Shown: positions 1-6,161 of the stretch, in pieces
How positions within the stretch are numbered: position 1 is the stretch's first letter
Layout of the letters: each line of letters begins with the position of its first letter
NCBI GenBank assembly: GCA_019308625.1
Contig: JAFDHU010000054.1
Location: forward strand, 1 to 11,872
From: Deltaproteobacteria bacterium
GTDB taxonomy: Bacteria > Desulfobacterota > Desulfobaccia > Desulfobaccales > 0-14-0-80-60-11
Length of the DNA: 11,872 nucleotides
Direction: 5' to 3'
Made by a program: the position numbers and the translations under genes
The notes under the pieces: generated by a model
The model's database searches: none
What the model was told of the DNA's origin: nothing
Seen by the model: the letters and a program-made list of their open reading frames with translations, nothing else

Positions 1-94
1 ATGAGGCGAGACGGGTTTCTGGAGGCTCCAGAATTCAGGAATTGTTCCTGCTACTTGGTATCATAACCCACCGCATCCTGCAAGTGCTAAGACC

Positions 95-224
95 GGCCAG
101 GTGGATTTTCCCAGGGGCCGTAGGGGAACCCCGCCGGGTAAAAAAGCGAGAGAGGGCCTCTCCAGGTATCCCCCGGCGCCCTTTTCGGGTATATATTAAG
201 GGCAAAAAGAGAATTCACCTGGCC
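95..224. repeat. Imperfect inverted-repeat element, about 130 nt
   Basis: The outer arms GGCCAGGTGGATT (95-107) and AATTCACCTGGCC (212-224) are reverse complements with one mismatch in 13. Inside them, CGCCGGG (132-138) pairs with CCCGGCG (172-178). At the centre is the near-palindrome GAGAGGGCCTCTC (150-162). The three pairings are nested about a common centre, so the whole stretch could fold as one long interrupted hairpin. It could be a non-autonomous MITE-like element, a structured RNA or an intergenic repeat. No target-site duplication is obvious and no function is known from the sequence. Confidence 0.5.
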
Positions 225-226
225 AC

Positions 227-245
227 CCTGAGCCGCAGGCGAAGG
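227..245 (+). repeat. Small hairpin with GA/GA internal loop
   Basis: CCT (227-229) pairs with AGG (243-245) and GCC (232-234) pairs with GGC (238-240). GA (230-231) faces GA (241-242), and the loop is GCA. The stem is short, but the tandem G-A mismatch is a stabilising motif in RNA. The form resembles the CCTGAGCGAAGCGAAGG-type intergenic motif seen in many environmental bacterial genomes; that resemblance is from memory. It lies 2 nt after the inverted-repeat element and just before a second hairpin of the same design. Confidence 0.45.
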
Positions 246-251
246 CTTTAG

Positions 252-279
252 ATTCTTCGGCCCTAAGGGGCCTCAGAAT
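252..279 (-). repeat. Second hairpin of the same design, opposite strand
   Basis: ATTCT (252-256) pairs with AGAAT (275-279) and GGCCC (259-263) pairs with GGGCC (268-272), around a TAAG loop. Between the two stem halves TC faces TC, which reads as GA facing GA on the minus strand. On that strand the element has the ATTCTGA...GAAGAAT layout of a widespread intergenic repeat (recalled, not searched). The stem is ten pairs with exact symmetry. No T-run follows on either side, so an intrinsic terminator is unlikely. Confidence 0.5.
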
Positions 280-334
280 GACAAGAAATCAACCAATGAG
301 AGATAATAAGGCTGAACCAAGAAAGCGTCTTCCT

Positions 335-367
335 CCTCAGACGGACGTCCTCAGACGGACGTCCTCC
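335..367. repeat. 14-bp tandem duplication
   Basis: The unit CCTCAGACGGACGT occurs at 335-348 and again, identically, at 349-362, followed by a partial third copy (CCTCC, 363-367). The unit contains the palindrome GACGTC where it runs into the next copy. It lies about 100 bp upstream of gatC. It may be a replication-slippage product or a doubled binding site; nothing decides between these. Confidence 0.75.
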
Positions 368-462
368 CCGGGCGGGATTTATCTTAATAGAGAGGCCGCA
401 GCTTTGGTCTGTTAATTTCCGGTGGCGGCGCGGTCCGGATTTTCGGCTCACGGAGTAAAGTT

Positions 463-662
463 ATGGCCCTTACCCAAGAAGAGGTGCTGCATGTGGCGGG
501 GCTGGCACGTCTCAGCCTCAAGCCTGAGGAAATTGAGAGCTTCACCCGGCAGTTGAATGACATCCTGGAATACATGGCCAAGTTGGAGCAGGTGGACACG
601 GAGGCCTGGCCAATGCCCCGGAGCGCGAGGAAGGGGCCTTTGTGGTGCCCCGGGTGATCTGA
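463..662 (+). pseudogene. gatC: GatC, Asp/Glu-tRNA amidotransferase subunit C, with internal deletion and frameshift
   Basis: GatC is the small subunit of GatCAB, which converts Glu-tRNA(Gln) and Asp-tRNA(Asn) to the Gln and Asn forms; it wraps GatA and helps hold GatA and GatB together. The first 47 residues are typical GatC: a TQEEVLHVAGLARLSL start, then a second helix with FTRQLNDILEYMAKLEQVDTE. After Glu47 (codon 601-603) the frame turns to nonsense and stops at 655-657. The normal C-terminal end, ANAPEREEGAFVVPRVI, is present in another frame at 609-659, with its TGA at 660-662. About 30 residues between them (the usual GVEP...RPSLPREE segment) are absent. As read, the product would be 64 aa against a usual ~95. 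The ATG at 463 has GGAG seven bases upstream. The native stop sits 12 nt before gatA, so the two genes were co-transcribed. The lesion may be a real mutation or an assembly error. Confidence 0.85.
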
Positions 663-674
663 GGGAGGCAGTTC

Positions 675-2135
675 ATGTCCGAATCCTGGCATTCCCTGAG
701 TATCAGCAGTCTGGCGCCCCGGCTGGCCCGGCGGGAGGTCTCCCCGGTGGAAGTGACCGAGCAGCTCCTATCCCGCATTGCCGCCCAGAACCCGGCGCTC
801 AACGTGTATATCACGGTGGATGAAGACGGGGCTCTGGCTCAGGCCCGGGAAGCCGAAGCCCGGCTGGCCCGAGGGGAGGGCACCCCGCTCACTGGCATCC
901 CCCTGGCGGTCAAGGATGTGCTGGTGACCGAGGGTCTGCGCACCACCTGCGCCTCCCGCATCCTGGAGAACTACATTCCGCCCTATGACGCTACCGTCTG
1001 TGCCCGGCTTAGGCAGCAAGGGGCCATTTTTTTGGGCAAGGTCAACATGGATGAGTTCGCCATGGGCTCCTCCACGGAAAATTCGGCCTTCGGTCCCAGC
1101 CGCAATCCCTGGAATCCGGAGCACATCACCGGGGGCTCCAGCGGCGGCTCGGCCGCGGCGGTGGCTGCGGATTTGTGTGTCGCCGCCCTGGGCTCGGATA
1201 CCGGCGGCTCCATCCGCCAGCCGGCCTCCCATTGCGGCGTGGTGGGCCTGAAGCCCACCTACGGGCGGGTATCCCGCTACGGTTTGGTGGCCTATGCCTC
1301 CTCCCTGGACCAGGTGGGGCCCCTGACCAAGGAGGTGCGGGATGCCGCTTTGCTGCTGAAGGCCATGGCCGGGTACGACCCCCGGGACTCCACTTCGGCG
1401 CCGGTGGCTGTGCCGGATTACCTGGAAACCCTGGGTCGGGATATTAAAGGCCTGAAGGTGGGGGTGCCCCGGGAGTATTTCGGCGGCGGGCTGGACCCGG
1501 AGGTGGAGGCCGCGGTGCGGGGGGCCCTGGCCACCCTGGAGGGGCTGGGCGCCGAACTGGTGGAGATCAGCCTGCCCCACACCGACTACGCCGTGGCGGC
1601 ATACTACATCATCGCTACCGCTGAGGCTTCCTCCAATCTGGCCCGCTATGACGGGGTGAAATACGGCTTCCGGCATTCAGGGGCCAACCTGCTGGAGATG
1701 TACGCCCATACCCGGACCCAGGGTTTCGGGGCCGAGGTGCGGCGACGCATCATGCTGGGGACCTATGCCTTGTCTGCCGGCTACTACGAGGCCTATTACC
1801 GCAAGGCCTCCCAGGTGCGCACCTTGATCCGCCGGGACTTTGAGGCGGCCTGGGAACGGTGCCAGGTGCTGGCCGCCCCGGTGGCCCCCACCCCGGCCCC
1901 CCGACTGGGGGAGCTGGTGGCCGACCCCCTGACCATGTATCTCTCCGATATTTTTACCATCTCCGTGAATCTGGCCGGCATTCCCGGCATCTCTGTGCCC
2001 TGCGGCTTCAGCCGGGCCGGCCTGCCCATCGGCCTGCAGATACTGGGTCCGCCCTTCGGGGAACCGGTGGTACTGCAAACTGCCTATGCCTTGGAGCAGG
2101 CCGCGGAAGTTCGTGGCCGCAGGCCCTCATGGTGA
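675..2135 (+). CDS. gatA: GatA, Asp/Glu-tRNA amidotransferase subunit A
   Basis: GatA is the glutaminase and amidase subunit of the GatCAB complex. It hydrolyses glutamine and passes ammonia to the GatB active site, where mischarged Glu-tRNA(Gln) or Asp-tRNA(Asn) is amidated; it acts in the cytoplasm. The protein is 486 aa, the usual length. The amidase-signature triad is intact: Lys80 in PLAVKDV, cis-Ser155 in GGSSGGSAA, and nucleophile Ser179 in [11 protein letters not shown], with the spacings (75 and 24 residues) seen in other amidase-signature enzymes. The ATG at 675 has a strong GGAGG at 664-668, overlapping the end of gatC, consistent with translational coupling. gatB is not next to it, so the complex depends on a gene elsewhere. 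The C-terminal tail (EVRGRRPSW) is normal for the family. No damage is visible, in contrast to gatC. Confidence 0.97.
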   Translation: MSESWHSLSISSLAPRLARREVSPVEVTEQLLSRIAAQNPALNVYITVDEDGALAQAREAEARLARGEGTPLTGIPLAVKDVLVTEGLRTTCASRILENYIPPYDATVCARLRQQGAIFLGKVNMDEFAMGSSTENSAFGPSRNPWNPEHITGGSSGGSAAAVAADLCVAALGSDTGGSIRQPASHCGVVGLKPTYGRVSRYGLVAYASSLDQVGPLTKEVRDAALLLKAMAGYDPRDSTSAPVAVPDYLETLGRDIKGLKVGVPREYFGGGLDPEVEAAVRGALATLEGLGAELVEISLPHTDYAVAAYYIIATAEASSNLARYDGVKYGFRHSGANLLEMYAHTRTQGFGAEVRRRIMLGTYALSAGYYEAYYRKASQVRTLIRRDFEAAWERCQVLAAPVAPTPAPRLGELVADPLTMYLSDIFTISVNLAGIPGISVPCGFSRAGLPIGLQILGPPFGEPVVLQTAYALEQAAEVRGRRPSW

Positions 2136-2335
2136 GCCAGCTTCCCGGCAAAAACCCGCTTTTCAGGGTTGCCCTGGCCGTTGCGAATGTGCTTTCATAG
2201 GTCTTGACAGGGGTTCGCCTGCGCCTGCAGGTTAATAAAATTGCAGCCCTAGCGTCCAACCTGATAAGCAGGCCGCCATCCAAGCGGGCCAGAAGGAAAC
2301 CGCTGACTTTGTGACAGGGAGGGTGTTTGCCAACC

Positions 2336-3673
2336 ATGGCCAAAGCTCTGGTGAGATTCTGCGGTTTTGCCGTGGCAGCCGGGATTTTTCTGGCAGCCGG
2401 CCCGGCCTTGGCCAAGGACCTCCGGGGCCGCCTGACCCTGGAGGAAGCCATTCAGGTGGCCCTCAAGCGGAACCCGGCCGTGGCGGAGTCCAAAGAACGC
2501 ATGCACGCGGCCAAGGAACAGATCGGGGTCAGCCGGGCGGCCCTGCTGCCCCAGGTCTCCTTCAGCGGCACCTACTTTTACGGTAACGCTTTTGCCCGCA
2601 CCGCCCGGGGACAGGCAGCCGTGGCCATCCCCGGCGGGGTCAGCTCCCCCATCTCCTTTGAAAAGGAAATCAACAGCTTTGAGGTCTATCGGTTTTCCTT
2701 CAATCAACTGATTTATGACTTCGGCAAGACCACCGGTCAGGTGGCCGGCTCCAAAGCCCAACACAAGCAGGCCGCGGCAGACTATGCCAACGCCCGGCAG
2801 CAGGTGGTGCTGGACACCCGCACTGCCTATTTTCAGTATCTGGCTGCCAAGCGGGCGGTCAGGGTGGCTAAGGAGAACGTGCGCCAGAACCGGGAGCTCC
2901 TGAAGCAGGCCAAAGGCTTCTATAAAGTGGGTCTGCGGGCCAAGATTGACGTCACCAAGGCGGAGGCCAACCTGGCCAATGCCGAGGCCGAGCTGATCCG
3001 GGCCAAAAATCTGGCCGAGGTGGCCCAGGTCACCCTGATGACCGCCATGGGTCTGAAAACCTGGCCTTACCGAGAAGTGGAGGACACCCTGGAGGTGGCG
3101 CCCAGGCTTCTTTCTCTGGAGGAGTTGAAGTCGCAGGCCCTGCGGCAACGGCCGGAGATCCGCCGGAACCGCTACCAGCAGGAGAGCGACAAAGCCAACC
3201 TCCGGGTGGCCCGGGCGGGTTATTACCCCTCCTTCAACACCTTCGCCGCCTATGGCTGGGAGGGTTCCCGCAATACCCTGGATGACGAGTGGTGGGTGGG
3301 CGCCGGGGTGACCTTTCCCCTGTTTGAGGGCTTAAGCACTTATCACTCCGTGCGCCAGGCCAAGGCACAGCTCAAATCCACCCTGGCCAACGGGGAGTCC
3401 CTGGCCCTGCAGGTCATGAAGGAGGTGGAGCAGAGCTACCTGGATGTCAAGTCCGCCTGGGAGGTCATCAAGGCCCGGGCCAAGGCCAAGGAATCAGCGG
3501 CGGAGAACCTGCGCCTGGCCTGGGGGCGTTATCGGGCCGGGGTGGGCAACATCATCGAAGTGACCGACGCCCAGGTACAGTTTGCCCGAGCCGATCTGGA
3601 CCACGTGCGGGCCCTGTTGGACTACCGCATTGCCGAGGCCCGCTTGGACAAGGCCGTCGGCAAGCCGTTTTGA
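2336..3673 (+). CDS. TolC-family outer-membrane efflux protein
   Basis: This is an outer-membrane channel of the OEP/TolC family, which forms the exit duct of tripartite efflux pumps or type I secretion systems. It is 445 aa from the ATG at 2336. An in-frame TTG at 2327 would add three residues, but the ATG is preferred; GGGAGGG lies at 2317-2323. Residues 1-26 are a Sec signal peptide ending in GPALA. The mature part has the two-repeat OEP layout: TLEEAIQVALKRNP near the start, the strand-turn LIYDFGKT, long Ala/Lys/Glu-rich helices (coiled-coil hairpin), then a second repeat with TFPLFEG, RYRAGVGNIIEVTDAQ and a closing EARLDKAVG. The last residue is Phe, as usual for outer-membrane barrels. 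No membrane-fusion or inner-membrane pump gene is adjacent, so the partner and substrate are unknown. The neighbours are gatA upstream (200-bp gap) and a convergent HAD gene. Confidence 0.92.
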   Translation: MAKALVRFCGFAVAAGIFLAAGPALAKDLRGRLTLEEAIQVALKRNPAVAESKERMHAAKEQIGVSRAALLPQVSFSGTYFYGNAFARTARGQAAVAIPGGVSSPISFEKEINSFEVYRFSFNQLIYDFGKTTGQVAGSKAQHKQAAADYANARQQVVLDTRTAYFQYLAAKRAVRVAKENVRQNRELLKQAKGFYKVGLRAKIDVTKAEANLANAEAELIRAKNLAEVAQVTLMTAMGLKTWPYREVEDTLEVAPRLLSLEELKSQALRQRPEIRRNRYQQESDKANLRVARAGYYPSFNTFAAYGWEGSRNTLDDEWWVGAGVTFPLFEGLSTYHSVRQAKAQLKSTLANGESLALQVMKEVEQSYLDVKSAWEVIKARAKAKESAAENLRLAWGRYRAGVGNIIEVTDAQVQFARADLDHVRALLDYRIAEARLDKAVGKPF

Positions 3674-3720
3674 GCAAGTCTGGAACCTCCCGACCTCTCC
3701 CGCAAGAAAGGCCCCTGAGG

Positions 3721-4350
3721 CTAATAAAGCCCGTGTTGCCGCAGCCGGCGGCGAAAGTCCTCCGGCGTGGAAAACTGCCAGGCCCTCAGGCCGTGGCGGC
3801 GGGCCGCGGCCACGAAAGGGGCTAAATCATCCACAAACAGGCACTCCCCCGGGGCGCAGGGGATTTCCCGGATAAGCGCCTGATAGATGCCCGGTTCGGG
3901 TTTGCGGCTGCCCACCTGGTAGGAGAGGATAAAGCGCCGCATACGGTGGAGGACGGGGAACCGCTGGTGGACGTGGGGAAAATGCAGGGCATTGGTGTTG
4001 GATACCAGAAACAGGGGAAAACGGCGGGACAGCTCTTCTACCACCTCGTCCATGCTCTCCAGGGGATCAAAAATGTCCTGCCACCACTGGGCGAACAGAG
4101 CGAAGGGCAGGTCAATCCGGAAGCGGCGGCACACCTCCTGGAAGAATTCCTGCGAAGACAGGCGGCCGGTGTCATAAGCCGGCTCCAGGCCGCTGGCGAA
4201 GACCTGTTCATAGACTTCCCAGGGGGAGACACCGGCCGCTTCTCCCAGACGGCGGCAGAAGCGGTGGTGGTCCACCCGGATAAGGACGTTGCCCAAATCA
4301 AAGGCGATGGCAGCGATGGCAGGGGCAGTGCTGACAGAATTACCGGCCAT
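3721..4350 (-). CDS. HAD-superfamily hydrolase, YihX-like phosphatase
   Basis: The predicted product is a cytoplasmic HAD subfamily IA hydrolase, probably a phosphatase on a small phosphorylated metabolite; the substrate cannot be told. With the ATG at 4348-4350 the product is 209 aa, normal for the family. Motif I is AFDLGNVL with nucleophile Asp18, but the second Asp of the usual DxD is Gly20, as in the FDLGNV class (for example E. coli YihX, a glucose-1-phosphate phosphatase). Motif II is FLVSNTN (Ser117), motif III is SRKPEPGIY (Lys150), and motif IV is LFVDD (Asp174, Asp175). An alpha-helical cap lies at about residues 28-105. The frame stays open upstream to 4590, but that would overlap the divergent gene and add unlikely sequence, so the shorter start is chosen. 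It converges with the TolC gene, whose stop is 47 bp away. No strong Shine-Dalgarno is seen. Confidence 0.88.
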   Translation of the reverse strand: MAGNSVSTAPAIAAIAFDLGNVLIRVDHHRFCRRLGEAAGVSPWEVYEQVFASGLEPAYDTGRLSSQEFFQEVCRRFRIDLPFALFAQWWQDIFDPLESMDEVVEELSRRFPLFLVSNTNALHFPHVHQRFPVLHRMRRFILSYQVGSRKPEPGIYQALIREIPCAPGECLFVDDLAPFVAAARRHGLRAWQFSTPEDFRRRLRQHGLY

Positions 4351-4367
4351 GGCAGGTTCACTGCCCC

Positions 4368-4395
4368 ATTGTACGGGATTGTCAAAAGAAGGCAA
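4368..4395 (-). promoter_or_regulatory. Weak candidate promoter for the HAD gene
   Basis: On the minus strand TTGCCT (4390-4395) is followed after 16 bp by TACAAT (4368-4373). The latter matches the sigma70 -10 consensus in five of six bases. The start codon is only 17 nt below the -10, so the leader would be about 10 nt, which is unusually short. Low confidence. Confidence 0.25.
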
Positions 4396-4423
4396 GTGGG
4401 AGGTGGCGGGCTCTGGAAGCTTT

Positions 4424-4451
4424 TTGATTCCCGGTAAAATCAAGGTATAAT
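4424..4451 (+). promoter_or_regulatory. Sigma70-type promoter for the 4547 gene train
   Basis: TTGATT (4424-4429) is followed after 16 bp by a perfect TATAAT (4446-4451). Transcription would start near 4458, giving a leader of about 90 nt before the GTG at 4547. This AT-rich patch stands out in GC-rich surroundings and lies in the divergent gap between the HAD gene and the membrane-protein genes. Confidence 0.6.
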
Positions 4452-4461
4452 ATTTAATCAA
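4424..4461. promoter_or_regulatory. Possible operator: three TTGATT/AATCAA half-sites
   Basis: TTGATT (4424-4429) and AATCAA (4438-4443) form a perfect 6-bp inverted repeat with an 8-bp spacer. A second AATCAA lies at 4456-4461, 18 bp after the first. The left half coincides with the -35 box, the middle half lies in the spacer, and the last covers the expected transcription start. The spacing is about one and a half to two helical turns, as for repressor sites. The regulator is not identifiable. Confidence 0.35.
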
Positions 4462-4546
4462 ACCCCTGGGAGCCGGCTCGTGGCTTACTTGGCACGGCAG
4501 GCCGGGGGCAGCAGCAATCCCTTTATTCAGGACAAGGGGGTGCCAG

Positions 4547-4984
4547 GTGGCGAAACGCCAGGGCTGGAGTTTCACCATTGCCTTACTCATCGGGGTCGTA
4601 GCCGCGAGCGCCTTCTGGCTTTATGGCCCGTATTTGGAAAATCAGATCGCCCGGCGGGTGGCCGAAACCGTCAGGCAGCAGCCCCTGGCCTTGACGCCTG
4701 AGAAGGTCGGAGCGGCGGCTGTCAAAGCCGGCTTCCCGAAGGTTCCCGCCCTGAGATACCAGCTCGTCACGGATGGGAAAAACATCCTGCTGGCCGACCT
4801 CAAGGCCGGTCGGGTATGGCGCTACTACCATCATACCCGGGAAGGGGGCTTTGCCCGGGAGGATGAAGGCTTCCTGCCCATAAGCCTCTATTTTCAAGGG
4901 AAAAAGTACCCCAGTGCCGGGCAGGTGGCGGAGGCCTTGGATAAACCGGCCGGTGGCACAGAGGGCAGGCCCGGAACCCCATGA
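4547..4984 (+). CDS. Small membrane-anchored protein of unknown function
   Basis: I do not recognise this 145-aa protein. It starts at a GTG (4547) with AAGGGGG at 4534-4540, six bases upstream, a strong ribosome site that decides this start. Residues 1-8 are basic and residues 9-27 (FTIALLIGVVAASAFWLYG) form one membrane helix, so by the positive-inside rule the remainder is probably periplasmic. The soluble part holds a helical stretch (ENQIARRVAETVRQQ), then alternating strands with several Tyr and basic residues (RYQLV, VWRYYHH, ISLYFQGKKYPS). It has no Cys and no catalytic motif that I can see. Its stop codon overlaps the start of the rhodanese gene (ATGA at 4981-4984), so the two are translationally coupled. 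It is the first gene after the promoter at 4424-4451 and probably works with the rhodanese and MauE-like proteins behind it. Confidence 0.8.
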   Translation: MAKRQGWSFTIALLIGVVAASAFWLYGPYLENQIARRVAETVRQQPLALTPEKVGAAAVKAGFPKVPALRYQLVTDGKNILLADLKAGRVWRYYHHTREGGFAREDEGFLPISLYFQGKKYPSAGQVAEALDKPAGGTEGRPGTP

Positions 4985-5487
4985 AAAAATCAGTTTGGGT
5001 GGGCGATCTGGCCTGGGCGGGCTACCTTTTGGTGCTGGCGGTTTTCTTCGGACTGGTGCAGCACTGGCCCATGGTGTGTCTGGCCTGGCGAGGGGAGCTG
5101 CCGGCCTACTTGGCCAAGGTGAGGGAATCCCGGCGCCTGGTGCGCTTCCAGGGAGTGAAGACCGTCAATCTGGCCCAGGCCTTGGCGCTGTACGAAAAAG
5201 GTCAGGCCCTGTTCGTGGATGCCCGGGAGCCTGACGAATACGCTGAACTGCATATCAAAGGTGCCATCAACCTGCCGCCCGGCGACTGGGAGGCGCTGGA
5301 CAAGCCGCCCTGGACGGAAATTCCCAAGGACCGCCCCCTGGTGGTATACTGCGGCTCCAAGGCCTGCGACAACGCCCTCAAGGTGGCGGAGAAGCTCCAG
5401 GCCCTGGGCTTCGCCCGGGTGGAGGCCTATCTGGGAGGCTTTCGGTCCTGGGATGAAGCCGGTTACCCTGTGGATACCCTGTTGTAG
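4981..5487 (+). CDS. Membrane-anchored rhodanese-domain protein
   Basis: This is a single rhodanese domain, a family that carries sulfane sulfur as a persulfide on the active-site Cys. The protein is 168 aa. MKKS and a hydrophobic helix at about 11-28 anchor it, probably leaving the domain in the periplasm. After a linker, the domain runs from about 60 to the end: LFVDAREPDEYAELHIKGAINLP (the CH2A-type region with Asp80, Arg82, Glu83 and His91), then VVYCGSKACDNA with catalytic Cys124 and the active-site loop CGSKAC, and LGGFRSWDEAGYPV at the end. A second Cys (129) in the loop could form a disulfide or relay sulfur. It overlaps the preceding gene by 4 nt and is followed after 10 nt by the MauE-like gene. 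The genetic linkage suggests thiol or sulfur redox work at the membrane; the substrate is not shown. Confidence 0.9.
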   Translation: MKKSVWVGDLAWAGYLLVLAVFFGLVQHWPMVCLAWRGELPAYLAKVRESRRLVRFQGVKTVNLAQALALYEKGQALFVDAREPDEYAELHIKGAINLPPGDWEALDKPPWTEIPKDRPLVVYCGSKACDNALKVAEKLQALGFARVEAYLGGFRSWDEAGYPVDTLL

Positions 5488-5497
5488 CCGGTGAAGC

Positions 5498-6067
5498 ATG
5501 AAAAATGCGTCTTTTTTCCTGGCGGCGGTGCACCGGGATTTGAGGGCCAGATGGCGGCACAGCGTCTGGCTGGGGGCTGGCACCACCCTTTTGGGATTGG
5601 GTCTGGGGGCGGTATTTTTTTACGCCGGTTTGCAAAAGCACTTGGCCCCGTTTCAGTTTGCCGAGGCGGTCATGGGATACCGGCTGCTCCCTCAGGCCCT
5701 GGTGGGGGTGGTGGCCGCAGTGGTGCCCTGGGTGGAACTGATCACGGGTTTCCTTCTGGTGGTGGGATACCTGGGCGAAGTCTTGGGCCGGATGTTAACG
5801 GCCCTGGGACTCGACTCCGGCAGGTTCCTGCTGGGAGGCGTCAAGCGCCGGAGCTGCCTGCTGATCCTCACCGGGCTGGAGGCCGTCTTTACCCTGGTCA
5901 TGGTGGTGACGGTGGCTCGGGGCCTCAAGATTGACTGCGGCTGCGGCCTGCTTTTTCAACGGGAGGTGGGGCCGGCGGCCATCAGCGAGAATCTGCTGAC
6001 TTTGGTCTTGGCCGCCTTCCTCTACTGGCTCGCCTTACCGGCGGGCGAAAACGCCATCAAGGTTTGA
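5498..6067 (+). CDS. MauE/DoxX-like redox membrane protein
   Basis: This is an integral membrane protein of the MauE/DoxX type. MauE is needed for maturation of methylamine dehydrogenase disulfides, and relatives are linked to periplasmic thiol redox. The protein is 189 aa. Helices lie at about 24-43, 66-92, 120-141 and 165-182. The family signature AGLQKHLAPFQFAEAVMGYRLLP follows the first helix, and the Cys pair IDCGCG (Cys147, Cys149) lies after the third. A polar, basic insert (GLDSGRFLLGGVKRRSC, about 104-120) precedes the third helix and is longer than I expect for this family. The ATG at 5498 has only a weak GGTG upstream, suggesting coupling to the rhodanese gene 10 nt before. No mau structural genes are present, so the role is more likely general thiol or sulfur redox with the adjacent rhodanese than methylamine use. 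Confidence 0.82.
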   Translation: MKNASFFLAAVHRDLRARWRHSVWLGAGTTLLGLGLGAVFFYAGLQKHLAPFQFAEAVMGYRLLPQALVGVVAAVVPWVELITGFLLVVGYLGEVLGRMLTALGLDSGRFLLGGVKRRSCLLILTGLEAVFTLVMVVTVARGLKIDCGCGLLFQREVGPAAISENLLTLVLAAFLYWLALPAGENAIKV

Positions 6068-6161
6068 CTGTCAGGCAAGCAAGGCGTTTTTGGCCTGAGG
6101 CAACAGGGCCTTCTAACCGTAAGTAGGGTGATACTCCTTCATATCCGAAAGCCGGGGCAAG

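Larger units (their letters stand above)
1..462. other. Gene-free, repeat-rich upstream region
   Basis: No reading frame here looks like a real protein. The longest plus-strand frame (42-251) is Arg/Lys/Pro-rich, has no recognisable domain and runs through inverted repeats. A short frame from base 1 ends at the TAA at 64-66 and could be the tail of an upstream gene, but nothing supports that. The region holds a long imperfect inverted repeat, two small hairpins and a tandem duplication, listed separately. A TATATATTAA stretch near 190-199 resembles a -10 region but has no matching -35. The last 40 bases lead into gatC with a GGAG Shine-Dalgarno at 452-455. No tRNA or riboswitch was recognised. 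Confidence 0.6.

Noticed and set aside
42..251. Open frame of 69 codons upstream of gatC
   Set aside because: Basic, low-complexity product with no domain, crossing inverted repeats and hairpins; no good ribosome site.
768..1676. Long minus-strand frame (302 codons) opposite gatA
   Set aside because: GC-rich antisense shadow of a clearly real gene; the product is Gly/His/Gln-rich without domain features.
2153..2170. AACCC/GGGTT hairpin after gatA
   Set aside because: Five-bp stem with no T-run after it; too weak to call a terminator.
2204..2241. Perfect TTGACA followed by TAATAAAAT upstream of the TolC gene
   Set aside because: The spacing is at least 22 bp, too long for a sigma70 promoter, and no -10 lies at 16-18 bp.
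2249..3148. Long minus-strand frame (299 codons) opposite the TolC gene
   Set aside because: Antisense shadow; the plus-strand frame has a signal peptide and full family motifs.
5491..5934. Gly-rich plus-strand frame overlapping the MauE-like gene
   Set aside because: Shifted-frame shadow; the other frame has membrane helices and the DCGCG motif.
6071..6098. TCAGGC/GCCTGA inverted repeat after the MauE-like gene
   Set aside because: Six-bp arms with a 16-nt loop and no following T-run; not a convincing terminator or operator.
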